Below are positions 33,844-44,184 of a stretch of 64,000 nt of DNA, one piece after another. This DNA comes from CAVTOO01 sp963736355 (GTDB taxonomy: Bacteria > Pseudomonadota > Alphaproteobacteria > Rhizobiales > Xanthobacteraceae): contig CAVTOO010000008.1 of the NCBI GenBank assembly GCA_963736355.1, positions 62,001 to 126,000 on the forward strand, written 5' to 3'. The position numbers and the translations under genes are program-made. Under the pieces are notes generated by a model. That model searched no databases. It was not told the DNA's origin and was given only the letters and a program-made list of their open reading frames with translations. Numbering within the stretch: the stretch's first letter is position 1; each line of letters begins with the position of its first letter.

Positions 33844-33883
33844 AGCCCGGCTTTGATCAAATCAAAGCCGGGCTTGTTTTTTT
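33844..33883 (+). terminator. Rho-independent terminator
   Basis: 14-base perfect stem AGCCCGGCTTTGAT / ATCAAAGCCGGGCT with a 3-base loop, followed by TGTTTTTTT. It ends the transcript of the secreted protein upstream. Confidence 0.92.
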
Positions 33884-33893
33884 GCGCCGGGTC

Positions 33894-36644
33894 TTATTGC
33901 GAACCAGCTTCCGCTTCGCTCAACGATGCTGTCGTGCGGCGGAACAGGATCCGCTGGTACAGCCAGCCGATCGCCACCAGCACCAGGCCGAGGCACATGA
34001 ACGACAGCGCGCGGTAGACGCCGGTCAGCGTCGACATGTCGATCAGGAACGCCTTCAGCGATCGTCAGCCCGATCACGACGGCGGACGCCAGCCGCGCGC
34101 GCTGCGATTGAACGAAGATGCCGACGCCGAGCAGCAGCACGACGCCGAAGCCGAGCCACGCGATCGAATAGGTGTATTGCTCGGCACCGGTGGTCGGCGC
34201 CGGTGGCCAGGACCGGGCCGTGATAGAACCGGCGGATCTCCAACGTGACATAGGTCAGCGCCAGCACGCAGCGCGGCCGCCGCGATGGTGTTGGCATAGG
34301 CGGCGTGCCGGCGGCCGGCGATCGTAACGGACAGCAAGCAGCGCCAGCACCGCGGGCAGGGCGTAGCCGAGCAGCAGCAGGTTGAAGAACGCGCCGCCGA
34401 CATCGACCGCCGAACGGCAGGATGGTCATCAGCAGCCGCAGGCGACACCGAGACATGCGACGATGCCCGGCAAACACCGTGAGCAGGATCGCGCCGACAT
34501 TGTGGACGATGCTGCCGGTGCGGATCCGCAGCCGCTCCAGCCCGATCGCCATCGCCAGCGCGACGCAGACCTGCAGCGCCACCTCGGTGAGACCGGCTGT
34601 AGGTTCGGTAGACGTCGCCGCCGTTGACGGCATGGCGGATTTCCATGAACACCAGCAGCACCGTGAACAGGATCGCTGCCGATTCCACCATGCGCAGCGG
34701 CGCATCGTCGCGCGCGGCGCCGCAGGAGGACTCCGGCGACCCAGAACGACAGCGCCGGAATGCCATAGCCCCACAACAGCCAGTTGAAGATCGGCGTGGT
34801 GCCGACCGCGTCGCCGACGATGCGCGGCTCGTAGCCGATCCGCAGCACCACGATGCCGGCGAGGATCGCCGGCGAGCCAGCGCAGGAACGGAATCGGCCG
34901 CTGCAGTCGAGATCCACGCGGTGCCCAGCGACATCAGCGCCAGCGCGATCGTCAGCCAGCCTTTTTCCAGCGCAAAGGTCAGCGCCAGCGCCAGCGCGGC
35001 GAGCGCGCCGGTGGCGAACAGCGCGATCGAGATCGGCAGACCCGGGCCGGCTGTCGCGGCGGCGCAGCAGTTTCGGTCGCGGCGCCAAAGGCCGCGGCCA
35101 GCAGCGACGCGGCCAGGATCGCAAACGGGATCGAGCGGTCGAGATGCGCGATGCGGGCATAGAGCGCGATCAGAAGCGCCAGCGGCGTGAACACCGCCGG
35201 CCGCCGACCAGACCACCGGGATGATGGCGCTGCTGGCGAGCGGCCCTGCGCCAGAAATCCGCGACGCCGAAGCCGACGGCGAAGATCGCGGCCGAGCGAT
35301 CAGATGCAGCGTCGACCGAGCCGTCGGTCGGCATCGGCGCCGATGCCGGGCAACGGGCCGCCCGGCAGCACCAGCATGTCCGGATTGCCGCGGACGCCCA
35401 TTCGGCAGAACACGATGGCGACGAACACGGCGGCGGCGCCGACCGCGCCGGTGGCCGCTGCCGCGCGCCATGCGACGGCAAGCGTGCCGGCCACCAGCAG
35501 CGCGAACACGATCATGGCGGTGTCGGCATGGACGCTGCGGCAGCACGATCAGCGTCGCGCCGAACAGATAGACCGCCAGCGAGCCGGACGAGATCGGCTC
35601 GATCTGGCCTCGTCGGCGGGCGGACCGAACAGGAACCGCACACCACCAGCAGCGCGGCGAGCACGAAGCCTGCGATGACGTGGAACGCGTGCGGCGCGAC
35701 CATCGTCGACCTCGGCAATTCCGGCAGAGTCCAGAAGCAGCCGAAGGCGATGGTGGTGACCGCGAGCCAGCGCCACAGCCGGATGCGCGCCAGCCCGAAC
35801 GCCGCCGCGGTGACGATGGCGAGATAGATGTAGAGCGCCCAGAAGTCCGGCTTGTCGGACGAGACCAGCACCGGCGTGACGAAGGCGGCCGACGACGCCG
35901 AGGCCGGCCAGCGCCGGGCCGTGCAGCAGCGCCGCGGCGAGCGTGCCGAGCGCCACCAGTGCCGAGCAGGATGAAGGCGGTGGCGGGCAGCGAGGAAATC
36001 GTACAGCGCATAGGCGGCGTAGACGGTGCGCGAACGCGACCGCGGTGCCGGCGGCGGTGAGGATCGCCGGGATATTGGCGATCGGCAGCGGCGCGATCGC
36101 TGCGAGATGCTCTCCTTGCGGCGCGTCCATTCGCCGGCGCCAGCAGCGCCAGCGCGAACAGCGCCGCCGAGCAACGATGCGCACGCCGGGGCCGAGCAGG
36201 CCGGCCTCGATCGAATAGCGCACCATGAAGAAGCCGCCGAGCGCCAGCGTCAGGCCGCCGACCCACACCACCCAGCGGGTGCCGATGCGTTCCTCGAAGC
36301 CGGGGCCGGCTCGGTTGCGGCGGCGGCTGCGGGCGGTACCGCAGCCGCCTCGGTCGCGTCGGTCGGCGCGGGCTCTCCGCGCTCGCAGGTCGTCGCGTCG
36401 ACGCGGAGTTCAGGCGATGGCCGGCTGCCGCGTGCTCAGGCGCGGTGGGCGATTTCGCTCGGCGACGCGGCGCGCGGTGCCAGACGGATGGGGGCGGACC
36501 AGTCCGGCCGTCGATGCGCCGGGCGTCGCGTCCATCGCGCTCGAGCCGCGACACGCATTCGTCGCAGGCCGATCTGGTTGAGCGCCTTGCGCGCGAAGAT
36601 AAGCGCGACGATGGCAATCAGCCAGCGCCAAGAAATTCGAACAT
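33894..36644 (-). pseudogene. DUF2339 membrane protein, many frameshifts
   Basis: About 916 residues if joined, the normal size of a DUF2339 polytopic membrane protein. ATG 36644 has GGAGGCTGG before it and starts MFEFLALA..., and the C-terminus FLIDMSTLTGVYRALSFMCLGLVLVAIGWLYQR ends at TAA 33894. In between, pieces such as TIAGRRHAAY, EIRRFYHGPVL, YTYSIAWLGFG and RFDVGGA appear in rotating frames. Checked breaks lie near 34048, 34200, 34271, 34332, 34411 and 34438, roughly one per 50-100 bases and in both directions. This density is unlike natural decay. Function of the family is unknown. Confidence 0.82.
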
Positions 36645-36689
36645 CCAGCCTCCAGGGCGATCGGCCCGGCGCGGAGCTTCGCATAAAAA

Positions 36690-37691
36690 TCAGTTCAGCG
36701 TCGGCCTGCGGACGCGCAGGCCGGGCGCCGGCCGTTCCTGCAGCACCTCGCGCCGGAAGCGAAACAGCGCGGCCGGCCGCCCGCCGGTTGTGTCGACATC
36801 ATCGCCGGTCGGTTCGACCAGCGCACCGGCTTCGACCAGCCGGCGGAAATTCTGCTTGTGCAGATGGCGGCCGGAAATCGCCTCCACGGTGCGCTGCAGT
36901 TCAGTGAGTGTGAATTCCGGCGGCAAAAGTTCAAATACCACCGGGCGATATTTCAGTTTGGCGCGCAGCCGGGCGATCGCGGTGGCCAGAATCCGGCGGT
37001 GGTCGAAGCGCATCGCCACGCCGAGCACGCAGGCTTGCCGTTGCGCGCCAGCGCGGCGGAGCGGCCGTCGCGCCGCGCTTCTTCGACCAGTCCGGCTTCG
37101 TAGAGCAGTTCGTAGCGGTCGAGCACGCGCTCCTCGTCCCAAGCGCGTCGTCGTGCCGAAAAAGAGCCGGACGCGATCGCGGCGCGACAGACGCGCGGGC
37201 GGGATCTGGCTTCTCGGTCTCACTCGGCCCAGGCCATCAGCGCAGGCAGGATCGTCGTCTCGATGATCGCAGGCTTGCGCTTCGCGCCAGTCTTCCCACG
37301 GAAAGAAACGGTACCAGGGCTCGAAGCTCGCGCCCGGCACGCGCAGTGCGGATGCGTTGTCGCCGACGCGCGTCAGCGCGAGATAGCCGATCGAGACCAT
37401 GTGCGCGGGATCGTCCGGCCGCGCATGCCGGCCACGGTCGCCAAACGTATAGAGCTGCTCGACATAGCCGAGCGACAGCCCCGTCTGCTCTTCCACCCAG
37501 ACGCGCAGCCCGATGTCGAAGGTGCGGTGTGTCAGCGGGTTGAACGCGCCGAACGGCAGGCCGGGGCGTGCCTCTCCGCCGTCACCCGAGGCAATAAGGA
37601 TGAGCGGCTCATCCGCTTCGATGGCGACGATGGCGGCGGTCAGGCCGATCTTCGATCGGGAGTGAGCGGCGCCTGTGACATCGGAACTCAC
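36690..37691 (-). pseudogene. nadQ: NadQ-like NAD biosynthesis regulator (Nudix + winged helix), frameshifted
   Basis: Transcription regulator of the NrtR/NadQ type: a Nudix-like ligand domain (KIGLTAAIVAIEADEPLILI, LPFGAFNPLTHRTFDIGLRVWVEEQTGL) and a C-terminal winged helix (LPPEFTLTELQRTVEAISGRHLHKQNFRRL). The proteins repress NAD genes in alphaproteobacteria, and a palindrome stands before nadA here. Breaks near 37265, 37140 and 37050 disrupt the middle. The GTG at 37691 overlaps the phosphatase stop as GTGA, showing translational coupling. Confidence 0.78.
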
Positions 37692-38193
37692 TCGAGATCG
37701 ATGCGGAACGGCTCGCCTTCGAGCACGGTGCAAGCCTGGCCCGATTGCGTCGAGCGGCGAGCATGCGGCCCTCGCGCCCGAGATAGTCGTCGGCGAGAGA
37801 CACGATCAGCCGGTTGGGAAAAGCGATCGGCGAGGCGTCGCGAATGATCCGCGCGATCTCGGCCTCGCTGCGCCCAGGATTGAGCGCGCAGGCGGCGGCG
37901 AAGGCGGTCGCGGTCGAGCGCGAGATTCCGGCGTAGCAATGCACGACCAGCGGCGCCGCGCGATCCCAACGCCGGGCGAAGGCGATCAATTCGTGCACAT
38001 GCGCGGCGTTCGGCGGCTTGAAGCCTTCCACGGGCGCGATGATGTCGTCCATCGATACGAGGAGATGATTGTCGGGATGGATGCTTGCCGGCCGCGTCAC
38101 CTGATCGACCCGGCCCATCACGGTAATAACGTGGCGGGCGCCGGTCGCTTCGACCGTGTCAGGCAGTTTCGCCAGCGAGCACACATGGATCAT
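37688..38193 (-). pseudogene. Tyrosine/dual-specificity phosphatase-like protein, frameshifted at 3' end
   Basis: About 168 residues. MIHVCSLAKLPDTVE starts the fold, and VVHCYAGISRSTATA contains the CX5R phosphatase loop with the nucleophile cysteine. The last 25 codons are split; the right end, in another frame, reads CTVLEGEPFRIDLE and stops at 37688. Such proteins in Rhizobiales are often fused or adjacent to regulatory genes. It overlaps nadQ by 4 bases, so the two belong to one transcript. Confidence 0.78.
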
Positions 38194-38238
38194 GACGGCG
38201 TTATAGGATGCCCGCTCAGGCAGCGGAAGATGGACCGA

Positions 38239-38281
38239 GCATGATCCCGAAGAGTGGGCCGGTTTTCGGGCAAGATCATGC
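38239..38281. repeat. GCATGATC palindromic intergenic element, copy 4
   Basis: GCATGATCCCGAAGAGTGGG ... CCGGTTTTCGGGCAAGATCATGC. It separates the phosphatase gene from the HD hydrolase gene upstream. Confidence 0.8.
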
Positions 38282-38303
38282 TCGATAAAAAGCTGGGCCG
38301 ACG

Positions 38304-38927
38304 CTAGTTCGGCGAGGAAACAGCCAGCGCCCGGAAGCGCTGGAGAAAGCGGGTCTCGGCCTTTCCGGCAGGCCAGGGCGTCAGGTAGTCGCGCTCAGAG
38401 GTGACCGGCAGGCGGGGCGGCTTGCCGAAGAAGCGCCGGGCCTCCGTGGCTGCGAACCCTGCAAGATGTGTCGCCTCGAGATAGGCGGCGCCCGATCGGC
38501 GGCCTTGATGAGCGCGGTGATTTCAGCCGGCAAGGGTCGCCGGCAGCCCGAAGCGAATATGGATCGCGGCGAGCAGGCGCTTCTCGACCGCCTTGTAGGA
38601 CTGCGCCGATGCACCGCCTTGAACGGCGAGATCATGTCGCCGATGACATATTCCGGCGCATCGTGCAGCAGCGCCGCCAGCCGCACGCGGACGTCGACGC
38701 GCGGTGTCTGCGCCCGCAGCACGGCCTCGACCAGCAGCGTGTGCTGCGCGACGGAAAAGATATGCGCGCCCTGCGTCTGGCCGTTCCAGCGCGCGACGCG
38801 CGCGAGCCCATGGGCGATGTCCTCGATCTCGATATCGAGCGGCGAGGGGTCGAGCAGGTCGAGCCGGCGGCCCGACAGCATGCGCTGCCAGGCGCGTGGC
38901 TGGCAGCGGTCTTGGGTGCGTCGTCAT
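38304..38927 (-). pseudogene. HD-domain hydrolase (YfbR-like), frameshifted
   Basis: About 208 residues when joined. MLSGRRLDLLDPSPLDIEIEDIAHGLARVARWNGQT leads to HIFSVAQHTLLVEAVL and LAALLHDAPEYVIGDM, which is the HD metal site of a nucleotide phosphohydrolase. Later pieces (KAVEKRLLAAIHIRFGL, ITALIKAADR, RDYLTPWPAEKAETRF) lie in other frames. At least three breaks. ATG 38927 overlaps the tag stop as ATGA. Probably a 5'-deoxynucleotidase-like enzyme. Confidence 0.78.
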
Positions 38928-39552
38928 TGGACGCTTGCTTCGGACGGCTTGCGCGCTGCAGCGCACGTCTCGTGGCAATGGCAGCTCGACGAGATGGTCG
39001 TTGACCATGCCGATCGCCTGCATGAAGGCATAGACGATGGTCGGGCCGACGAACTTGAATCCGCGCGCCGCGAGTTCCTTCGACATCTGCGCGCGAGACC
39101 GGCGTCTCGGCCGGCACGCTGTCGCGTGGTCTTGAACGCGTTGACCTTACGGGCTTGCCGTCGACGAAGTCCCACAGCAACTTCGAGAAGCCCGGACCTT
39201 CTCCATGATGTCGAGATAGGCCTTGGCGCTGTTCGACGGCGCCTTCGATCTTGGCGCGGTTGCGCACGATGCCGGCATCGTTCATCAGCGCGTCGACCTT
39301 GCGCGCATTGTAGCGGGCGATCTTCTCCGGCTCGAAATTGTCGAAGGCTTTGCGGAAATTGTCGCGCTTGCGCAGGATCGTGATCCACGACAGGCCGGCC
39401 TGGAAGCCGTCGAGCATCAGCTTCTCGAACAGCGCGCGGTCGTCGTATTCCGGCACGCCCCATTCGTGATCGTGATAGGCGACGTAGAGCGGGTCTTCGC
39501 CCGGCCACGGGCAGCGACGCAGCCCGTCGTCATGCAGCCGCGACACGCTCAT
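38924..39552 (-). pseudogene. tag: DNA-3-methyladenine glycosylase I, frameshifted
   Basis: About 209 residues when joined; removes 3-methyladenine from alkylated DNA. N-terminal RRCPWPGEDPLYVAYHDHEWG has the zinc-site cysteine and histidine, and LMLDGFQAGLSWITILRKR is diagnostic. After about 39240 the frame changes to FSKLLWDFVDGKP, then VNAFKTTR, then KELAARGFKFVGPTIVYAFMQA and VNDHLVELP, and ends CHETCAAARKPSEASVQ at 38924. The start overlaps the ygfZ stop and the stop overlaps the HD gene, so the three genes are coupled. Confidence 0.85.
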
Positions 39553-40458
39553 CCGGCTACCTTGGTCGTCGCCGTGGTGCCGACGCGGATGTCATCCGTG
39601 CGACGCGATGCGGATGGGAATGTTGCCGGCGCTCAGCGAAGCGCCGCCTTTCAATGCGTCGCTGACGCGATCGACGCGCAGCAGCGCTAGCCCTCGTCCG
39701 TTCGCCGACGATCCCATGGTGCCGACCGATTTGTCCGCGGCGAAGACATCGATGCCGCGCTTCCGGCGCGAGCGTCATCGAGCAACAGGCGCACGATGCG
39801 CGTGCGCGCAATGCCGCGATGCTGCATGCGGGAGACGACCTCCTGGCCGACATAGCAGCCCTTGTCGAAATCGACGCCGTGCAGGCGATCCATGTTGGCT
39901 TCGTGCGGGAAGGCGTCGCCATACATGAAGTCGACGCCGCCGCGCGGCACGCCGAGCGCGATGCGATGGGCGTCGTAGTCATCGGCCGAAGCCAGCGTCG
40001 CGCCCAGCACAATCGCCGCCTTGTCCGCGACGTCCTCCGGCAGCAGCACGCGCCAGCCGAGATCGTTGTGGCGCGGATCGGCAAAAGAAAGATCGAGCGG
40101 GAGCTCCGCGGGCGCGTCTCACCGGCGTCCGGCCAGAGCGCCAGCACGCCGAGCGAATCGGAGAGATCCTCGACCGTGACCTTGGCGCGCAGCTTGTAGA
40201 AAGCTGAGCCGTTGCGCGAGCTGCGGAGCCAGCGCGCGCGGGCAATCGAGCAGGAAGCCGCCGCCATGCCCGCCAGGCGCCTCAGTCATGAGAAAATCGA
40301 ATATGATTTTGCCCTGCGGCGTCAGAAGCGCGCCGAACCGGCCGATGCCGGGGCGAACCTGCGTCATGTCGGTGGTCACGAGGCCGTTGAGGAAGTCCGC
40401 GCGCGTCTTCGCCGGTGACTTTGACGATGCCGCGATCGGATAAAAACGCCGCTTTCAT
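39549..40458 (-). pseudogene. ygfZ: YgfZ/GcvT-like Fe-S cluster assembly protein, frameshifted
   Basis: About 303 residues when joined. Folate-binding YgfZ/IBA57 family, needed for some 4Fe-4S enzymes. ATG 40458 starts MKAAFLSDRGIVKVTGEDARG; the next frames give TTDMTQVRPGIGRFGALLTPQGKI, FYKLRAKVTVEDL, then LHGVDFDKGCYVGQEVVSRMQHRG with the family motif KGCYVGQE. The end DIRVGTTATTKVAG stops at 39549 within the ATGA of tag. At least four shifts. All family motifs survive. Confidence 0.84.
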
Positions 40459-40550
40459 TGGATAAGTCTCTTGCCAGACGCTTGGACGGAACGTAAGGCG
40501 CTGGGATCGCAACGACAAGCCCAATCGCCGCGCGCGCACAACGAGGTTCC

Positions 40551-41907
40551 ATGGCCCAGCTTTCGACGCCAAGACCTGTCAAGATGCGATTCTCCTGACC
40601 TCCGGCGCGGTCGTCAATCAGGACGGCGAGGCGAAGGCGCGATATTGCGGTCACCGGCGGGCGGATCGTCGCGATCGGCGATCTGCGGCAATGGTCGGCT
40701 GACGAAAACCATCGACTGCAAGGGTCTGCATATCCTGCCGGGCGTGATCGACACGCAGGTGCATTTTCGCGAACCGGGCCTGACGCACAAGGAGGATCTG
40801 GAGACCGGGTCGCGCAGCGCCGTGATGGGCGGCGTCACCGGCGTGTTCGAGATGCCGAACACCAATCCGCTCACCATCGATGCGGCGACCTTCGCCGACA
40901 AGATCACGCGCGCACATCATCGCATGCATTGCGATTTCGCTTTCTATGTCGGCGGCACGCGCGAGAATACCGGCGACCTTCCGGAATTGGAGCGTGCCGC
41001 GGGCTGCGCCGGCGTGAAGGTGTTCATCGGTTCGTCCACCGGCTCGCTGCTGGTGGAAGACGACGAAGGCCTGCGCAAGATTCTCAAGGTGATCCGCCGC
41101 CGCGCGGCGTTCCATGCCGAGGACGAGTATCGGCTGAAGGAGCGCATGCACCTGCGCGTGGAGGGCGATCCCTCTTCGCATCCGGTGTGGCGCGACGCGG
41201 AGGCGGCGATGATCGCGACGCGGCGGCTGGTGTCGATCGCGCGCGAATACGGCAAGCGCATCCATGTGCTGCATATCTCCACCAAGCAGGAGATGGAGTT
41301 TCTCGCACATCACAAGGATGTCGCGTCTGTCGAGGTGACGCCGCATCATCTGACGCTGGTCGCGCCGGATTGCTACGAGCGGCTCGGCGCCTATGCGCAG
41401 ATGAATCCGCCGGTGCGCGATGCCTCGCATCGCGACGGCATCTGGTGGGGGCTCAATCAAGGCGTCGTCGACGTGCTCGGCTCCGACCATGCGCCGCATA
41501 CGCGCGAGGAGAAGGAGCATAAGTATCCGGCCACCCATTCGGGCATGACCGGCGTGCAGACGCTGGTTCCCATCATGCTCGATCACGTCAATGCGGGGCG
41601 GCTGTCGCTGCTGCGTTTCGTCGATCTGACCAGCGCGGGCCCGGCGCGGCTGTTCGGCATCGCCTGCAAGGGCCGTATCGCGGTCGGCTTCGATGCGGAT
41701 TTCACAATCGTCGACATGAAGCGCACGGAAACCATCACCAACAAATGGGTCGCGTCGCGCGCCGGCTGGACGCCTTATGACGGCGTCAGCGTCACGGGCT
41801 GGCCGGTCGGCACGATCGTCCGCGGCAATCAGGTGATGTGGCAGGGTGAGTTGACGGCGGCCTCAAAGGGCGAGGCATTGCGCTTCGGCGAGACGCTGAG
41901 CGCATGA
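40551..41907 (+). pseudogene. pyrC: Dihydroorotase-like amidohydrolase with 5' frameshifts
   Basis: Class I dihydroorotase-type protein, about 450 residues. The first 150 bases contain two or three shifts (FDAKTCQDAILLTSGAVVNQDGEA, DIAVTGGRIVAIGD, then CKGLHILPGVIDTQ). From 40720 on the frame is intact, with KVFIGSSTGSL (carboxylated lysine), HVLHIS, VTPHHLTL and LGSDHAPH. The usual DxHxH metal motif reads DTQVHFREPG, so the first histidine is glutamine. ATG 40551 fits MAQ-FDA. The stop lies in a palindromic repeat. The Gln variant makes dihydroorotase activity uncertain. Confidence 0.84.
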
Positions 41908-41946
41908 TCCCGAAAAGTGGGAACCGGTTTTCGGATCAGATCATGC
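41902..41946. repeat. GCATGATC palindromic intergenic element, copy 5
   Basis: GCATGATCCCGAAAAGTGGG, ACCGGTTTTCGGATCAGATC and ATGC. It overlaps the stop codon of the dihydroorotase-like gene, so insertion there may have set the present C-terminus. Confidence 0.82.
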
Positions 41947-41977
41947 GCAAGAAAAATGCGCATAAGCGCCGATCAAA

Positions 41978-42244
41978 TTACTGCTGGAAAGTGACCATCG
42001 AGAATTCGCCCTTGCGAATGCGCGCGGGCAGGCCTTCGGCCAGTTTGGCCACGGGCTCTTCGCCATAGGTGGCGACGAGTTCGGCGAAGGCGGTGAAGAG
42101 ACTGGCCTGCGCCAGGCAATCATTATCGACGCCATCGAGGCGTGCTTCAGCCCATGCTTCGGTGAGATAACCGAGCGCGGCCTGCTTCTGCTCCTGATCG
42201 GGAAGAAGATCCCGCGCGCCGGCAGCAAACATTTTCGCAGTCAT
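41978..42244 (-). CDS. Small conserved hypothetical protein
   Basis: 88 residues, helical, no TM or signal peptide: MTAKMFAAGARDLLPDQEQKQ and ASLFTAFAELVATYGEEPVAKLAEGLPARIRKGEF. Similar short proteins occur in Rhizobiales. I do not know a function. ATG 42244 is the clear start. Confidence 0.68.
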   Translation of the reverse strand: MTAKMFAAGARDLLPDQEQKQAALGYLTEAWAEARLDGVDNDCLAQASLFTAFAELVATYGEEPVAKLAEGLPARIRKGEFSMVTFQQ

Positions 42245-42415
42245 GAATTCCCCGGCACATTCGCCTTGAGCCGACGACCGTGAACGGCCGCGCTGTCCCT
42301 GTCACAAAGCTCTAGCACGGGCCACGAAAGCGGCGAGCAGGTTCTTTAGGAAAGGTTAATTTCACGGCCGTCAGTTGCGGGATGCGGCTATGCGTGAAAC
42401 GCAGGAAAATCAGGC

Positions 42416-42790
42416 TTAATTGGCGTAACGGGCGGTCAAATCGCGCGAGATTTTCGAGCCCTCGGCGAGATAGCGCGTAATGGCTGTGGATGCCGCCGGC
42501 GTGCAGCTGCGATAGCTGCGCTGAAAGTCGTGATAGCCGCGGTTGAAACTCGCCACCATGCGCGCGCGACGTTCGCCGGCCGGCGTCTCGGCATCCATCA
42601 ATTGCTGCATCTCGTTGCGCCATTTCTGGCCTTCATTGCTGCCGCAGATTTCGCGCAAATAATGCAGGCTGCCGAGAATCTCGGACAGGCGCTGCAGTCC
42701 GGAATCGAACGGTGCGGCATCCTGCGCGCGCGCGGGCGCGGTCAGCAGGCATCCGAACAGAAAAGAGGCGGCGAGAATGCGGGTCAGCAT
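42416..42790 (-). CDS. TIGR02301 family secreted protein
   Basis: 124 residues. The signal peptide MLTRILAASFLFGCLLTAPARAQ is followed by a helical domain SGLQRLSEILGSLHYLREICGSNEGQKWRNEMQQLM with a conserved cysteine, and ASFNRGYHDFQRSYRSCTPAA. This matches TIGR02301, a proteobacterial periplasmic family without known function. ATG 42790 begins the signal peptide. It lies 52 bases after the NUDIX gene and is probably co-transcribed. Confidence 0.82.
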   Translation of the reverse strand: MLTRILAASFLFGCLLTAPARAQDAAPFDSGLQRLSEILGSLHYLREICGSNEGQKWRNEMQQLMDAETPAGERRARMVASFNRGYHDFQRSYRSCTPAASTAITRYLAEGSKISRDLTARYAN

Positions 42791-42842
42791 GACGGAGATA
42801 TGCCCCCGAGCCCGGTCATCCGCAAGCGGTCCGGTGTCCGGA

Positions 42843-43271
42843 TCAAGGGTCCAGATCATGGTCCTGGATCATTTTCTTGGCGTCGCGGACGACGTCCGCA
42901 AGGCCCTGTGTGGTCGGCAGTCCGGCGAGTTCGTCCTCGGTGACCCAGCGAAAATCGTCGGACTCCGCGTCGAGCGTGACCTCGCCCGCCAGCCAGCGCG
43001 CGGCAAAAGGCAAAATGACGAAATGGCCGTTGTGGCCGTCGCGCGGCAGGATTTCCCGATAGCCGGCGAGACCCAGAACCTCGATCGTCAGCGTCGTTTC
43101 CTCGCGCACTTCGCGGGCGACCGCCTCGGGGAGGGTTTCGCCATTTTCGACCCGTCCGCCCGGTAACGTATAAAGACGGCGCGCCGGTTCGCGGGCCCGC
43201 CGCACGACCAGCACCTTGCCGTCGCGAAAGATCGCGGCGCTGACGGCGAGCTGGGGGCGTTGAAGGGTCAT
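42843..43271 (-). CDS. NUDIX hydrolase
   Basis: 142 residues. The Nudix box reads GGRVENGETLPEAVAREVREET, with the usual glutamates that bind Mg2+ at REVREE. The enzyme hydrolyses a nucleoside diphosphate-linked compound; substrate unknown. The ATG at 43271 (MTLQRPQLAVSAAIF) starts the first beta strand. Divergent from the SRAP gene. Confidence 0.87.
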   Translation of the reverse strand: MTLQRPQLAVSAAIFRDGKVLVVRRAREPARRLYTLPGGRVENGETLPEAVAREVREETTLTIEVLGLAGYREILPRDGHNGHFVILPFAARWLAGEVTLDAESDDFRWVTEDELAGLPTTQGLADVVRDAKKMIQDHDLDP

Positions 43272-43349
43272 GTGGGCTTTGCATGGAATCGGATGGATGA
43301 CAGGCCGGCAATCTGGCAAATGATGGCGGCAACGGAAAGGTCCTGATGG

Positions 43350-44123
43350 ATGTGCGGACGCTTTGTGCTGACATCGCCGCCCGACGCGGTGCGGAACCTG
43401 TTCGGCTATGACGACGAGGCGACATTTCCGCCGCGCTTCAACATCGCGCCGAGCCAGCCGATTGCGGTGGTGACGCTCGACGAGCGTCAGCGGCGTCTGC
43501 GGCTGATGCGATGGGGCCTGATCCCGTCCTGGGTCAAGGACCCGCGCAGCTTCGCACTTCTGTTCAATGCGCGTGCCGACAGCGTGCTTGAGAAGCCATC
43601 TTTCCGAAATGCATTCCGTCGACGGCGCTGTCTTGTGCCCTCGGATGGTTTTTACGAGTGGCAGACGTCCGGCGATCGCAAGCGGCCGTTCTTTATTCAT
43701 CCCGCGGGCGGCGGCCCGGTGGCTTTCGCCGGAATATGGGAGAGCTGGACCGGCCCCAATGGCGAGGAACTCGACACGGTCGCGATCATCACGACAGAGG
43801 CGAACGCGGATTTGCGCGCCCTTCATGACCGCATGCCGGTGGTGATTGCGACTGATGCCTTCGACATGTGGCTCGACTGCGCTCACGTCGATGCGCAGAC
43901 GGCGGCGTCTCTGCTGGTGCCGTCACGGCCCGGATTCTTTGCTTTTCACGAGGTGTCGCAGGCCGTGAGCCGCGCCGCATCCGATGGGCCGGAACTGATC
44001 GTGGCGGCGACAAGCGCGACCGCGCAGGTCGCAGAATCGTCTGCCGCGTCCGAAAAGCCGCCAGCCCGGCGGCCTAAGCCGCGGCGCCGGACGGACGATG
44101 GCGGCCAGCAATCGCTGTTTTAA
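43350..44123 (+). CDS. SOS response-associated peptidase (SRAP/YedK)
   Basis: 257 residues. MCGRFVLTSP supplies Cys2, which crosslinks to abasic sites in single-stranded DNA. RFNIAPSQPIAVV, FNARADSV, RCLVPSDGFYEW and the final DRMPVVI with its histidine (ALHDRMP) are the SRAP motifs. The protein protects and repairs DNA at AP sites. A proline/lysine-rich tail (KPPARRPKPRRR) follows the domain. ATG 43350 leaves Cys as residue 2 after methionine removal, which supports this start. Confidence 0.93.
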   Translation: MCGRFVLTSPPDAVRNLFGYDDEATFPPRFNIAPSQPIAVVTLDERQRRLRLMRWGLIPSWVKDPRSFALLFNARADSVLEKPSFRNAFRRRRCLVPSDGFYEWQTSGDRKRPFFIHPAGGGPVAFAGIWESWTGPNGEELDTVAIITTEANADLRALHDRMPVVIATDAFDMWLDCAHVDAQTAASLLVPSRPGFFAFHEVSQAVSRAASDGPELIVAATSATAQVAESSAASEKPPARRPKPRRRTDDGGQQSLF

Positions 44124-44184
44124 TCACGGCCGATCAACTATTTGCGTTCGTTGCTGTGGGCGCAGGCGATCGGCATTTGCTAGT

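Noticed and set aside
34074..36617. Single 847-codon protein in one minus-strand frame
   Set aside because: The frame is open by chance in GC-rich sequence; recognisable DUF2339 segments jump between frames, so it is not a real continuous protein.
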